Positions 35,200 through 46,697 of a stretch of 64,000 nucleotides of DNA are shown here, in pieces (the first letter of the stretch is position 1; every line of letters begins with the position of its first letter). Both the position numbers and the translations under genes were made by a program. The notes under the pieces are model-generated. The model saw only the letters and a program-made list of their open reading frames with translations, had not been told where the DNA came from and made no database searches. This DNA comes from Rattus norvegicus. Its lineage: Eukaryota > Chordata > Mammalia > Rodentia > Muridae. The stretch lies in contig NC_086024.1 of NCBI RefSeq assembly GCF_036323735.1, positions 71,629,924 to 71,693,923 on the forward strand, given 5' to 3'.

Positions 35200-35944
35200 A
35201 TTTTGTATCATAAGCCAACATGCTTAAGCCAATGACATAAATTGGAAAATAATTTTCTTCTAATACTGTAAGGAAAGTGTTGAATCCTTTGAAATAAAGC
35301 CCCTCATGAAAAATCAAGTTAAATACAAGAATAACAAATAAACAAGTCCAGTTTTCTCACGATTTATGATTTATTTAGGTAAGCATAGATCGGGCATCGA
35401 TTCTCTAGTATTTTAGATATTATTCTCAGGAGTTTATTTAAAGACCTAAGTCATTTATTGTATGCAAAACTAACAAAATTACAGCTGTTCTAATTACACA
35501 TCTTCTCTAATATGTGTCAGGTAATTTTATGTCAGGCTCAGAACCTAAGAATTGAATGGTGTAGTCTTCCTTTACCTTACTACATAGTCACAGAATCTAT
35601 AACACGGCTACTTTAATAAAATACTGTAGTCAGTAGTGGTTAGTTGGCATAAAAGAAAGAAATACTACTTCTTTGACAGCCCCAATGGTCACATAAAAGG
35701 CAAAACATGAAGAGAATTAAATTACTGGTAGCTGTTATTCTTTGTTGACAATCTTTTGAATCCAAGTGTGTATAATAGACACTTAGACTATTATATTTTT
35801 CATTACATTAAAATTTCCTTTCATAATTGACTTGCCATTTGTTTCTATGAGATGGTATTTCTATTTTTATAACTGACCCACAGATTATTTTAGTGGCTAT
35901 TCTTTGGTCTAAATTTCAAAATGCAATAATAGCAAGTCATATAG
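35200..35944. other. Unique AT-rich sequence
   Basis: No feature recognised. Confidence 0.5.
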
Positions 35945-36060
35945 TATACTTATAATCCTAGTAGTCTCTATGCTAAAGCAGAAAATCAAGAGTCTAAGGC
36001 TAGCTTAGTCTACACAGCAATGGCTTCTCCCTAAACCTTGTATTCACACACAATTACACA
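35945..36060 (+). mobile_element. Decayed B1-like SINE fragment
   Basis: 'cttataatcctagtag' then 'caagagtctaaggctagctt' and 'agtctacacagcaa' follow the order of a B1 (7SL-derived) SINE 'aatcccag ... caagttcaaggccagcctgg ... tacaca'. Heavily diverged. Confidence 0.45.
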
Positions 36061-36479
36061 TACAAGATATATGTGAATATACATATATATGCAATAATTC
36101 ATGTAAGTGCTTAATATGAATTTATACTTATACATTTTTGTCTCAAATGAATGTAATTATCACTGTACCATCTTTCCCATCAAATTACATATAGTTCAAT
36201 CAAGGAATTATGCTCCATATACAATAATATGTTTTACCAAGGTTAAAGAGCTTTAAACACTAGAAAAGAGTCTAATTCTAATTCACGTGTATCAGTAAAA
36301 ATGTCTCCCAAGTCAGATTTTGTTTAATCAGTGTTATGAAGCAGACTTGGAGATTTTTATCAAAGATGCTCTAATATAAGCTTAAAAATGAAAATTAGAG
36401 AATAAAGATGTGCTCCGAGAAAATGTAATACATACTCAAATACTGAAATAGGCTCCTGAAGGATTGGTTCCCGTTTAAT

Positions 36480-36700
36480 TATTTAAATTATTTTATTTGT
36501 ATTTGTATGTGTATTTGGTTTGCACAGATATTTGTGTACCATGTATGTACCTTCCAGATGAGGGTATCAGACCACTTTGAACTGGAATTACAGGTACATC
36601 ATAGGCCAATATGCATAAGTGCTAGGAATCAAACCCCTGTCCTCTGGAAGACTAGCAATGAATTTTATGTTCTGTGTCTTCTCTTGAGCTCTCTATTTCA
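36480..36700 (-). mobile_element. B3-type SINE, reverse
   Basis: Reverse B3/B2-related SINE: 'ttgtgtaccatgtatgtac' (36531), 'gaactggaattacaggta' (36579), 'gtgctaggaatcaaacccct' (36617), 'gtcctctggaaga' (36638). The 67-codon frame inside is not a gene. Confidence 0.75.
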
Positions 36701-39344
36701 TTATTTTTAAAGGCTTCATCCATCCCTTCTAGTCATTCTTGTTCTCTTCCTTTACATTTGTAAACTGCACATCCATTTGTAGTTGACATATTCTATCGTG
36801 ATATGATTGATAGTTATTGGTGAGCAATAATAACAACGTATTTTACTGCAATTCACTGTAAAATAATCAACATGGTAAGTCAGTACAAAAAGATATATTG
36901 AACTCAGGAAGAAGCAATTAGTTACACTTTTTCTTAGGTCCCTTTTTTAAATGTTAGGTTATAATTAATGCTTTATTTTAGTTAAACTATGTGATCTATT
37001 CATTAAAATATTTAATTGTTCATTTTTTTTGTAAATTGTTTTCAATTCAATTTCCAACTTACTTACTCATTTAATAGAAAAAAAAACTAACCCCGAAAGA
37101 GATGATATATCTACTTGTATTGATTATTTCTAGAGAGATGTGGACATTCCTTCACCATAAGGGCACCAACAGCAAAACAAAGATTCCAACAATATCTAAC
37201 TGGCTGAACCGATGAATCTGTTCAGTTTGTTTACACAGAATATTTTGAAGTCAAAGAGCAAAAGAGACCTTAAATGGTACATCACTATAACGTTACACCC
37301 CACTGTAAATGACAACCTCATAAAAGCTGCAGAATGGAGATCCCTTTCATTTAATATTCTTCCTTTTCTGAAAATATTTTAGTATCTTTCAAGATCACTT
37401 GAAGCTGGCTAGAAGAAAAAAGCAGCGAGTAATGGCTAAAATCTATGGGTTGTCAATAGTTTTGTCTTTGTTATCATAAACCCAGATACCTTTGAATTGT
37501 TCTTCTCATTTAGTTGTCATAGCTACCAGAATAACTTATACCCAGCGATGAAGGGATGATTGATAATGTTTTGGCCAGAGGGGGAAAACATACCACAGTC
37601 ATACTAGATCATGGTATCACAATATTTAGTGAGTCAGAGAATATTACATATGATAGATTCAAATCCATTTATTAGTATGACAACCAAAATTATCTACCAT
37701 GTGCTTAGGCAACACCTAACTATGTGAATCTGTTTTCACCATGTATTTTACAACTTTAAAAGTCATAAGCCACTCAGAAAAACTTTCCATATGCATTAAA
37801 TTGATATTCAGTGGGGCTTTTGACAGCAAAGTTGAAGCTAGAGACTTTTGTGGATTTTATCTGGGAGTCTGCACATTCATCCAGCAAAGTATCAGTGCTG
37901 TAGCCTCAGGCATTAGCTTGTCTTCCTTTCCCATTGCTATCAGTGGGGGGAAATTTGAAAAACATTATATAAGTGATGTGGCCCTGAGTATGTTTCATGT
38001 TCAAAATTCAGTTGTGTAAAAGATGTATTTGGGGAAATCTTTCCAGAAAACGTAATATCAGCAGCAATGACAAGAATGCTTTCCATTAGCCCACTTTTTA
38101 TTCATTTGTATGAGGAGGCCAGGAATTGGAATTGGCAAGACAATTTATGCCTTTTTTCAACATTTACATCTTTGTATTTGAGGGAGATGGCAGCCCTTTC
38201 CTTTTAGCACCACTCGAAATCCCTTGAGTATGCTGCTGTCATGCTGGTGAGTCTCAATGCCTTGCAGTGTCTGGTCTTGCTAGCTTTAGTGTCAGGTACT
38301 CTATCTCAGAGGACATGTACATGTTTGCATGTGTTCACAACCTCGGCATAAACACATAATATTGCCAAGTTTGAAGGTAATAAGCATATACTAAACAAAG
38401 CAAAGCCAAATCATCTTCTTACACACAAAGCAAACAAAATTGAATTATGTACAGTGTGATTCTCCTTTATGCTTATTTTGAATAGACAACATTAAAAACT
38501 CATTTTAATCTTCCAATTCTTTACAAAGGTCACAATAATTAAATACTTTTTTGGACTATTTAATCCATTGTTCCATTTACAGGACTGCCTTCATTAACAT
38601 GCAGAAATAAAATGATAGAAAAATTCATGAAGGGAGGCATCCTTCAAAATAGTAATTTATGTGAAGGCTCAATAAGATGCTTACCCATTATAGAAATTGC
38701 AGAGATTTTAGGAGGATTTATTTTAAATTGTTTCTCAAAGTCTTAAGATGTAGTTTGAAAGGGACACTGATATTGGTAAGAAATAAAGGAAATGAAAAAC
38801 AGAAATTGCTACACAACCATTTTCTTCATCTGTATTTAGTGCATTGGCTCCTGAAGTTTTGGTGAAAATGCAGGCATTTCTCAGGAAATACATAATAGCA
38901 AAGAGGATAAATAAGAATTATTTTTTTCTAATTGAAAGTTACCCCATTTTATGTCTTTGTTCGTGAAACAGGTTTGAAGGAAAGCAAAAGCTCTTAAGCC
39001 AGCCAAACGTTTTACTCCCATCTTGTGGCTGAGAGACTGCATGGCTAGTTTTTCCAATATAAACCATCAGAATGTCTGTGCAAAATGACTTTTCTCTTAA
39101 CCACTGATGAAAACGAGATGGATTGAGACTGAGCTTTGTGATTTATCAAATCAGTGAGGCAGGACTTTCTCACCAAGCAAAGCAGTCAAAAACATGAACA
39201 CTGTTACAGAATAAATAGGGTTCTTTTGTTTCTTTGAGCTTAGACATTAAAATTAAAGATATTCTGTAAATATCTATTCAACAACAAGTTTTCAAAACAA
39301 AATGAAAATGGATTGAAAACATGAAAAATATTCCTTCAAGAGTA
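36701..39344. other. Transposon-poor block of about 2.6 kb
   Basis: No repeat family recognised. 37740-38340 has more even composition and motif-like text (for example 'catatgcattaaattgat' at 37787) and is a weaker conserved-element candidate. The 92-codon frame at 37741-38019 begins at an ATG but has no recognised domain or splice context. Confidence 0.4.
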
Positions 39345-39560
39345 GAAGCTGGTTCAGTGGTGGGAGAGCATACTGCTCATGCAGCAGGTCTGTGTTAGGT
39401 TCCCACTGCTCACGGCACTTGACTCACTGCCTGTACCTCTAGCTTCAGTATATCCAACAGTCTCTTCTGCCATCCTGGGCACATGCACTCAGGTGCACAA
39501 AACCACCACACAAAGGCACAAAGGTGCACACAAAGTTAAAATTTATCTTAAAAAATGTTT
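39345..39560 (+). mobile_element. B3-type SINE, forward (diverged)
   Basis: 'gaagctggttcagtggtggg' (39346), 'gctcatgcagcaggtctg', then 'gggcacatgcactcaggtgc' (39478) and A-rich end near 39550 fit the B3 SINE order. Diverged; the 81-codon frame across it is not a gene. Confidence 0.6.
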
Positions 39561-39850
39561 GAGCAAGTCTGCTTTTGAGTGCCAGTCACAGCATACCTTC
39601 TCACTGGTCTTGATTTCTAACTGAAAGTATACAGAGAAAGCCATGTCTCAAAAGTGATGTCACTATCCAAGACCCTACAGAAGCATAAACAAAGTTGAAC
39701 TTGAATGTTTATGAGGTTTCCTTGTTTTATTTCAGGGAATAAGGAAATATGTAGAAAATGTACCTGCGATCATAACATTGGAAAACCTACTGAATTCCTT
39801 TGCAATGCAAGTGGCTTCTACTTTTCCTTATATGGTTATATAAAGCCATT

Positions 39851-40067
39851 AAAATCACTACCATAGCCTGCTAAGACTGAACCCCCAGTGAACTAGATTG
39901 TTGGGGGGAGGGCGGCAATGGGGGGAGGATAGGGAGGGGAACACCGATAAGAAAGGGGAGGGGGGAGGGGGATGTCTGCCCGGAAACCGGGAAAGGGAAT
40001 AACACTCGAAATGTATATAAGAAATACTCAAGTTAATAAAAACAAAAGAAAAAAATCACTACCATAG
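39851..40067 (+). mobile_element. Short young LINE-1 3' end with perfect target-site duplication
   Basis: A 5'-truncated L1 of about 185 bp (39867-40051): 'cctgctaagactgaaccccc', G-rich tract, 'cccggaaaccgggaaaggga', 'cactcgaaatgtatataaga' and an A-rich tail. 'aaaatcactaccatag' is at 39851-39866 and 40052-40067 without mismatch. The site begins TT/AAAA, which fits the L1 endonuclease cleavage preference. Confidence 0.95.
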
Positions 40068-40076
40068 ACTCCTATT

Positions 40077-40078
<2 letters not shown>

Positions 40079-40137
<59 letters not shown>
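40079..40137. repeat. (GA)n microsatellite
   Basis: Perfect GA run of about 29 units, 11 bases after the right target-site duplication of the L1 at 39867. Confidence 0.97.
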
Positions 40138-40140
<3 letters not shown>

Positions 40141-40468
40141 AAGGGTTTGTAGCACTTTGGAGACATAAGTTAACAGTCACCAAACAGCATGTATGACCAA
40201 TACTAAGAAACGGAACTACAACTCAACCTCAAGGAGTTGGAATCTACCTTGAGTTTGTCTTACTGTATGTGATTCTAATAACTTCATACAATAACCCTTG
40301 TGTGAAATGTTAATTCAGCTTCATACTTGCTAAACCTGAAATTCTTTTCTTTGTTTAAGCCACAAATTACACTTTAGCCTGAGTTGATGTCTTTTAAACA
40401 TAAAGGATGACCTTATACTACTAAGAAGTTGACAGAGAAGAGCTCTTTCCCTATAGCTTTTATTATTA

Positions 40469-40512
<44 letters not shown>

Positions 40513-41603
40513 TACTCAAAATTAACAACTGTTGTTCCTGTATTGATTCTCCTTACTCCATTGGATTTTACTTTCTCATAATTGAGTTTAACATCTATCT
40601 TTGAAAGCAACCTCTTCTGTTCAGACAAGGAGAACTTGGAACCATTTCTCTTATTTTTACAGAAGTGAATCTCATTTAAAGTCACCGAGTCCTGCTTCTT
40701 TGTGCATCCTCAGGTGTCTACATTTTTAATCCATAAAATAATGGAAGACAAGTTTTCCCACCACTTGAATATTATTTTCAGTACATAATTTATGTAATTC
40801 AATTTTTATAAAATACATTCTCACCAGCATGATTATCTCGATATTCTCTTCAAAGAAATAGTTTGACAAGAATGTTAAGACAACTCTTTGAGGTATAACT
40901 TGGGATTCACCAAAACAGTATATAATGAATGTTAAGATACTTAATTTTGACTCCTTGTTCATCTGCTAAAAACCATTCTGAGTATAGCTTACTTTTCTTT
41001 CAAGTATCTCTCCTTTACATAACTTTTCTTAAAATCTATGTTTAAAATCTCTTTTTAATAATCTACAGTGGTACTTTACATTGGACTGTCCTGAAATTCT
41101 TTCCTATGGCATGAAAAAGAATTTTGGTTAACCTGAGATGAGGTCCCTAAAGACCAGGGCAAGTCTTCAGCATGCTTCAAGCAACAACATGCCAGTGTGA
41201 CTTCCTTCCTGCAGCTACTCACAAGGTCAACATAGTCTTGCTCCAATTTCTCTTCATCTGCCACTGCCCCTACTTTATTAAAAACACTCTTGCAGTACCA
41301 ACAAAGGAAAAAGCTTTTGTTTTGGTGCTTGTGATATGTAGTTCCTTTTATAAGGGTACCCCAGGACATCAAAGCCTATAGCTCCAGACAAAGGATGATC
41401 CTAGTATTTCAGGGCACTAAATTTCCTTGTATTTCAAAAGAATGTAGAGGTCAGAATATAGCAAAGAAAGTGGATTTATTTACATTTCAGCCAAATACAG
41501 TGAAAAAGGAGGGAGGAAAACACACACATCCCCTTACCTCTACTACTAACCCACATGCTTGTGTTTATCTTATAGTTTAGAGAAGGCCATAAGAAAAGAT
41601 TAC
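40138..41603. other. Unique sequence with one (TTA)n
   Basis: Apart from the TTA array at 40460-40514 nothing is recognised. The frame at 41076-41372 (-) has no recognised domain. Confidence 0.45.
40460..40514. repeat. (TTA)n microsatellite
   Basis: About 18 TTA units with two ATA interruptions. Confidence 0.97.
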
Positions 41604-41620
41604 ATATCTATCTATCTATA

Positions 41621-41664
<44 letters not shown>

Positions 41665-41704
41665 CACCCATCCATCTATCTGTCTATATTTCTATATCTA
41701 TATC
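41604..41704. repeat. (TATC)n microsatellite
   Basis: TATC array with TATA and CCACCCATCCA interruptions. Confidence 0.97.
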
Positions 41705-41859
41705 CTAACAGGATTACCAGTTCTTTTCTGGGAAAGGTCACATAGACATCAGGTACCATCCAGTCTCCATTCTTTTATACACAGACAGACAACTGTCTTA
41801 TCCATGACTGGCAAAGAAAATATAATAGATATTCTGACTTTAACACGCTCTCCGATTCC

Positions 41860-41911
<52 letters not shown>
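41860..41911. repeat. (CA)n microsatellite
   Basis: Perfect CA run of about 25 units. Confidence 0.97.
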
Positions 41912-41914
<3 letters not shown>

Positions 41915-42109
41915 GAAAGTGCAGTGTAACAGGGGCTTTATGCTTTGGACATTAAGATCTTCACAAATCTGAGCCTGGAAGACCTTTCTTCTTTCCTTCT
42001 TCATTTATTTTTTCTCCACTAATTTTATAAATATTTTATTGATTTTTTTGTTTAGCATATAAAAATCATGTTTTTGGTCATTCTCCTAAAGAAATAATTG
42101 CACTTAGCA

Positions 42110-42765
42110 TTTTACATGCCCAAACCCCTCACCTCTGTTTCTGATACACTTTTTTCTCTTCTGCCTTCGTGACACATAGACTCCTGCCCTCTCCAGTTCC
42201 TTCCTCACCCCTTTCATTTAAAAATATTCTGCAATGTCATAGTCCCCTTTCTAGGTTCATGGCACATACACATATACAATATAGAATCTACATTACAGAA
42301 AACAGGTGGCATTTATCTGTTTGTGCTAATTCTTTAACAGCTCTTATTTCTGATCATTTTCCTGCAAATGTCATTATTGTTTATAGCTGAATCAACTTTC
42401 ATTGTGGATACAAACCGAATTTCTTTATCCATTTAGCCAGGGATGGATATCATCCAAACAACAAATGGGTTGATAAACTGCGTAGTTTTGAAAGTGAAAA
42501 CACATATCACCAATAATATTTCAAAAAGTGATACACATACTGAGCCACCAGAGAAATGCAAGTTAAAATGGTTTCGAGATTACATCTCACTCCAGTCTGA
42601 AAGGCTATCACCAAGACATCAATTCTGAACGAATACTGGCAATGATCTGAAAAAAAGGGACATACATACTCCTGAAGGGACTTTATGCTGGTACGGTCAC
42701 TATGAGCATCAATATGGAGAGCATTAAAAATGTACAAATACCACATGATGCAGCTATACTGCACC
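42110..42765 (-). mobile_element. Ancient LINE-1 with inverted 5' part
   Basis: 42240-42445 is reversed L1 (ORF2 end: 'ggtggcatttatctgtttgt', 'ttgtttatagctgaat', 'tttctttatccatttagcc'). 42447-42765 is forward L1 ORF2 sequence that maps just upstream ('gagccaccagagaaatgcaa', 'tctcactccagtctgaaagg', 'aaataccacatgatgcagct'). The arrangement is that of a minus-strand, 5'-inverted insertion with a small gap between the two parts. Divergence suggests a pre-rodent (L1M-age) copy. Confidence 0.6.
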
Positions 42766-44032
42766 TACATCATGACAGGATTGTACATTATGACTCGGAG
42801 TCCCTGTGCATTGCTGCTTTCTTAGGAAAAGCCATGATACAGAACTCTTCTGGCAGAGTGACCATAGGGTGGGGGCATTTCTACTTGTTTATGAGAGATG
42901 GGTTTGAAGTTCTGTTTACACTTTTCTGTCCATTATAGAAGATGAATTATATAAGATGAATGTTACAAGGGCATTAGTCAGTCTGCGGGAAAGGCACAAA
43001 TTAATGAGGGACATGCAGAAAGAATGACAAATGGCTTTAGAACTCATGGAATGCAACCTACTCGAGTGGCAGCCTAGCACAGCCACATGTGAGGCTCCAT
43101 GTTACATGGCCCTGAGGACCACCTGTCCTTAGGACTTCATACTGTTATGGAGTTCTGTTCTGCTTGCTACCTTCACATCCCTTTAATCTAAAACTTATTT
43201 GAAAACTTTAAGGGGGCTTCCAGTCCCTTACTGGGCAGTATCTCTGGCACTCACAGTAACAGTACTTGATCTCTTTCAGGCATTGCTGCTGGAGCAGATT
43301 TATGATTCAATCACCACCCTAGAGAAGAACTCAGCAGTAGCTACCAACCTTAGAAAACATTTGGAAACATAAAATTGTTAGTGAAGCTAGGCTGGTTCTG
43401 ATGTAGAAAACTATTACTTAGGAAACTATTTGAAGTTCGCAAAGGCACACTTTTATTAGTTAAGGTAAGGGACCACGGTCAGGGAAGAAGCACAATGCCA
43501 GCACTGACTGACAGAACTCTCACTGAGGCTGGACTGCTGGTGATTGATTTCTTATAACCACTCTACCCTCAGCTTTCTGATATGATTTACTAAGAGTTGT
43601 TGATGAGTAGATGTACGTTCTGAAGATTTAAAGTAGATATGACTGATTTTTATATAAAAGTTTAGATTTGTGATTCCTTTAAGATTTCTATAAAGATATT
43701 TTTATATAAAAGTTTAGATTTGCGATTCCTTTAAGATTTTTTAAAGATAAATAATAATTACTCCTTTTTTCTAAGCACAAATTGCTGCCTTCCAGTAAGA
43801 GAAACTGGCCGAGAAAACTACCGTGCTCCTTATACTTTGTTAGTCTCTAACAAGTTGCTTAGCTACAAATGGACATGTTTTGGGGGGAATAGTTCGCTTT
43901 CTTTAGATGTACTACATAATGTTATTTCATGTAAAGGTATTGGGGAACACACTGTTTTTTCATAATTATTTACTAGAAGAAAACTTAAATATAATCACAT
44001 TGTAATTTTATACTACCTAAAAGACATTTCTG
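42766..44032. other. Unique sequence with a 52-bp duplication
   Basis: Holds a 52-base tandem duplication (43646-43749) and an acceptor-like site at 43279 followed by an open stretch to the TAA at 43370-43372. The latter could equally be a decayed retroviral or chance frame. No gene called. Confidence 0.4.
43646..43749 (+). repeat. 52-bp tandem duplication
   Basis: 'tttttatataaaagtttaga' begins both units, at about 43646 and 43698. The units share 'gattcctttaagattt' and differ by a t/c change and in the last few bases. Confidence 0.9.

Positions 44033-44107
<75 letters not shown>
44033..44107. repeat. (CA)n(TA)n microsatellite
   Basis: CA run to 44060 followed by about 24 TA units. Confidence 0.97.
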
Positions 44108-44111
<4 letters not shown>

Positions 44112-44136
44112 ATGAAAAAAAGGAGCAAATATGGAG

Positions 44137-44530
44137 GCTGAAACATTGATTCTCTCATCTATTAACTATTTGTATATGTGTCAAGTTTGTGTGAGTGGAG
44201 GATTGGAACATTGTTCCTTCCACCTACCAACTGTGTGTTTGCATGTTTGTATGTGTGTAAGGCTTGTGTGAGAGAATGCTGAATGTTCTTCTATCTTTCT
44301 GCTGTGTGTATACATATGTGTAAGATTTCTGTGGACGAGTGCTGAAACATTTTCTCTTCCACCCATCAACTATGCATATGTATATGTTACCTTTTTCTGG
44401 GTCTATGTTGGAGTTTGCTTTGTTCACAAATTGTGTGTATTTAGGTCTGTATGAAATGTTTGAAGTCTATTTGCTGAAGCTTTTCTCTAACCATTCTGTG
44501 AATGTGTATATGTCTCTCTACCTGTGTGTG
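44137..44530 (+). repeat. Degenerate T/G-rich minisatellite
   Basis: Units beginning 'gctgaaacattg', 'gattggaacattg', 'gctgaatgttct', 'gctgaaacattt' start at 44137, 44201, 44278 and 44341, a spacing of 63-77 bases. More decayed units start near 44412 and 44475. Each contains 'cttccacc/ctcatct', '(a/c)tatgtg', and 'gtgtgag'-like text. The array is bounded by (CA)n(TA)n on the left and (TATG)n/(TG)n on the right. Confidence 0.75.
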
Positions 44531-44542
44531 TAGATGTGTTTA

Positions 44543-44653
44543 TGTATGTTGTTTGTATGTATGTATTATGTATGTATGTATGTATGTATGTATGTACTTA
44601 AGTTTTATGTATGGAATTGTTGGACTCTGCCTTTTGTTTCATCGACTGTCTGT

Positions 44654-44706
<53 letters not shown>
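44543..44706. repeat. (TATG)n and (TG)n microsatellites
   Basis: TATG units at 44543-44597, unique text, then about 26 TG units at 44655-44706. The open frames through it are artefacts. Confidence 0.95.
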
Positions 44707-44707
<1 letters not shown>

Positions 44708-45520
44708 TACTTTCTCTTTCCTTCTCTTTCTTGTCAGCTCTAAGGAGTTAAAAGAATTCATAGATTTTCTGCTGGCCACAGGGAATACCAGCCCCAGTAA
44801 ATTAAGCTTTGTTCCTTCAGAAGAAAGTCTGCTGAGTAACTTTACTTCATGACTGCCTTAGGCATCAGCACCTGTAGGTATGTGGATCCACGCCCATCAA
44901 CTACAGCCTGCCTCAGTTTACCCACCACACGGACATGAAAGCCAGCCATTGGCAACAAATAATCTTTTGAAATAGTGACTTTCTGCTTAAGTTTCAACAA
45001 GAGATGCTTGCTACTCTAGTTTGAAGATGTATGTTAATCAGTAAATCAAATTATCCTAAGGGGTTACCACTACAGAGGCTCAAACTCCTTGGTGCTTTAA
45101 AATGGCTTATTCTTTCTTTCTTCTTTCTCTAGAGCACTTTACAAGTTTGTCACTTTCATTTATTTAAGCTGAAAAAATTAATGCATTAAAAGAGTATCGT
45201 AAAATATACTAACACCCATATTATGTAATGTCTTTATCTCAAACATAATTATATCCTTGAAGATCCATCATTTATTTATTATAAGAATGTTTTATAGATT
45301 TTCTTCTAGCTCTTTGTGTACCACATTCATCATTTTCTTTCCTTATATGAATATTATACATTCTAAACCGAGAATTTGACAGATTGAAGCTTTCTGAGAA
45401 AAAACTGTGTGATAATTTGAAGTACTCAAGATTAAATAACCCTTAGCCAGAGATTTTTAGACTCCATGCCTTTCCTCTTTTGTAATTTAACTTTTACTTT
45501 TAAAAAGTATGAAAAGTTTA
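44707..45520. other. Unique sequence, no feature seen
   Basis: No repeat family or gene recognised. Confidence 0.45.
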
Positions 45521-46529
45521 AAAAAAAGTAGAGGCTGAGTAATATTCCATTGTGTAGATGTACCACATTTTCTGTATCCATTCCTCTGTTGAAGGGCATC
45601 TGGGTTCTTTCCATTTTCTGGCTATTATAAATAAGGCTGCGATGAACATAGCTATCAAAAACAACGGCTTTATGAAATTCGTAGGCAAATGGTTGGAACT
45701 GGAAAATATCATCCTGAGTGAGCTAACCCAATCACAGAAAGACATACATGGTATGCACTCATTGATAAGTGGCTATTAGCCCAAATGCTTGAATTACCCT
45801 AGATCCCTAGAACAAACGAAACTCAAGACGGATGATCAAAATGTGAATGCTTCACTCCTTCTTTAAATGAGGAAAAAGATTACCCTTGGCAGGGAAGGGA
45901 GAGGCAAAGATTAAAACAGAGACTGAAGGAACACCCATTCAGAGCCTGCCCCACAGGTGGCCCATACATATACAGCCACCCAATTGGACAAGATGGATGA
46001 AGCAAAGAAGTGCAGACCGACAGGAGCCGGATGTAGATCGCTCCTGAGAGACACAGCCAGAATACAGCAAATATAGAGGCGAATGCCAGCAGCAAACCAC
46101 TGAACTGAGAATAGGTCCCCTATTGAAGGAATCAAAGAAAGAACTGGAAGAGCTTGAAGGGGCTCGAGACCCCAAAAGTACAACAATGCCAAGCAACCAG
46201 AGCTTCCAGGGACTAAGCCACTACCTAAAGACTATACATGGACTGACCCTGGACTCTGACCCCATAGGTAGCAATGAATATCCTAGTAAGAGCACCAGTG
46301 GAAGGGGAAGCCCTGGGTCCTGCTAAGACTGAACCCCCAGTGAACTAGTCTATGGGGGGAGGGCGGCAATGGGGGGAGGGTTGGGAGGGGAACACCCATA
46401 AGGAAGGGGAGGGGGATGTTTGCCCGGAAACCGGGAAAGGGAATAACACTCGAAATGTATATAAGAAATACTCAAGTTAATAAAAAAAAAAAAAAAAGAA
46501 AAACAAAAAAAAAAAAAAAAATAGAGGCT
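45521..46529 (+). mobile_element. Young LINE-1 with 5' inversion and target-site duplications
   Basis: 45537-45647 is a reversed piece of the ORF2 C-terminal region; 45648-46485 is the forward continuation: ORF2 end, full 3' UTR, then a poly(A) to 46521. On the L1 map the reversed piece ends at 'attactcagc' and the forward piece starts at 'agctatcaaaaac', so the parts are contiguous. 'tagaggct' flanks both sides (45529-45536 and 46522-46529) within A-rich context. ORF2 is only a C-terminal stub, so the element cannot be autonomous. Confidence 0.92.
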
Positions 46530-46600
46530 AATGTTATACAGCTTCTGGATAAAATTCCTATCTTGCCTGAATGGGGTACTGGATTTGAGCCCAAGTACCA

Positions 46601-46629
46601 CAATAATGATGATGATGATGATAATAATG

Positions 46630-46674
<45 letters not shown>

Positions 46675-46697
46675 GTAGTAGTAGTAGTAGTAGTAAT
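46601..46697. repeat. Compound trinucleotide array (ATG)n(ATA)n(GTA)n
   Basis: GATGAT units, then about 16 ATA/TAA units with GATA interruptions, then about 8 TAG/GTA units. Frames across it code for homopolymer runs and are artefacts. Confidence 0.97.
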
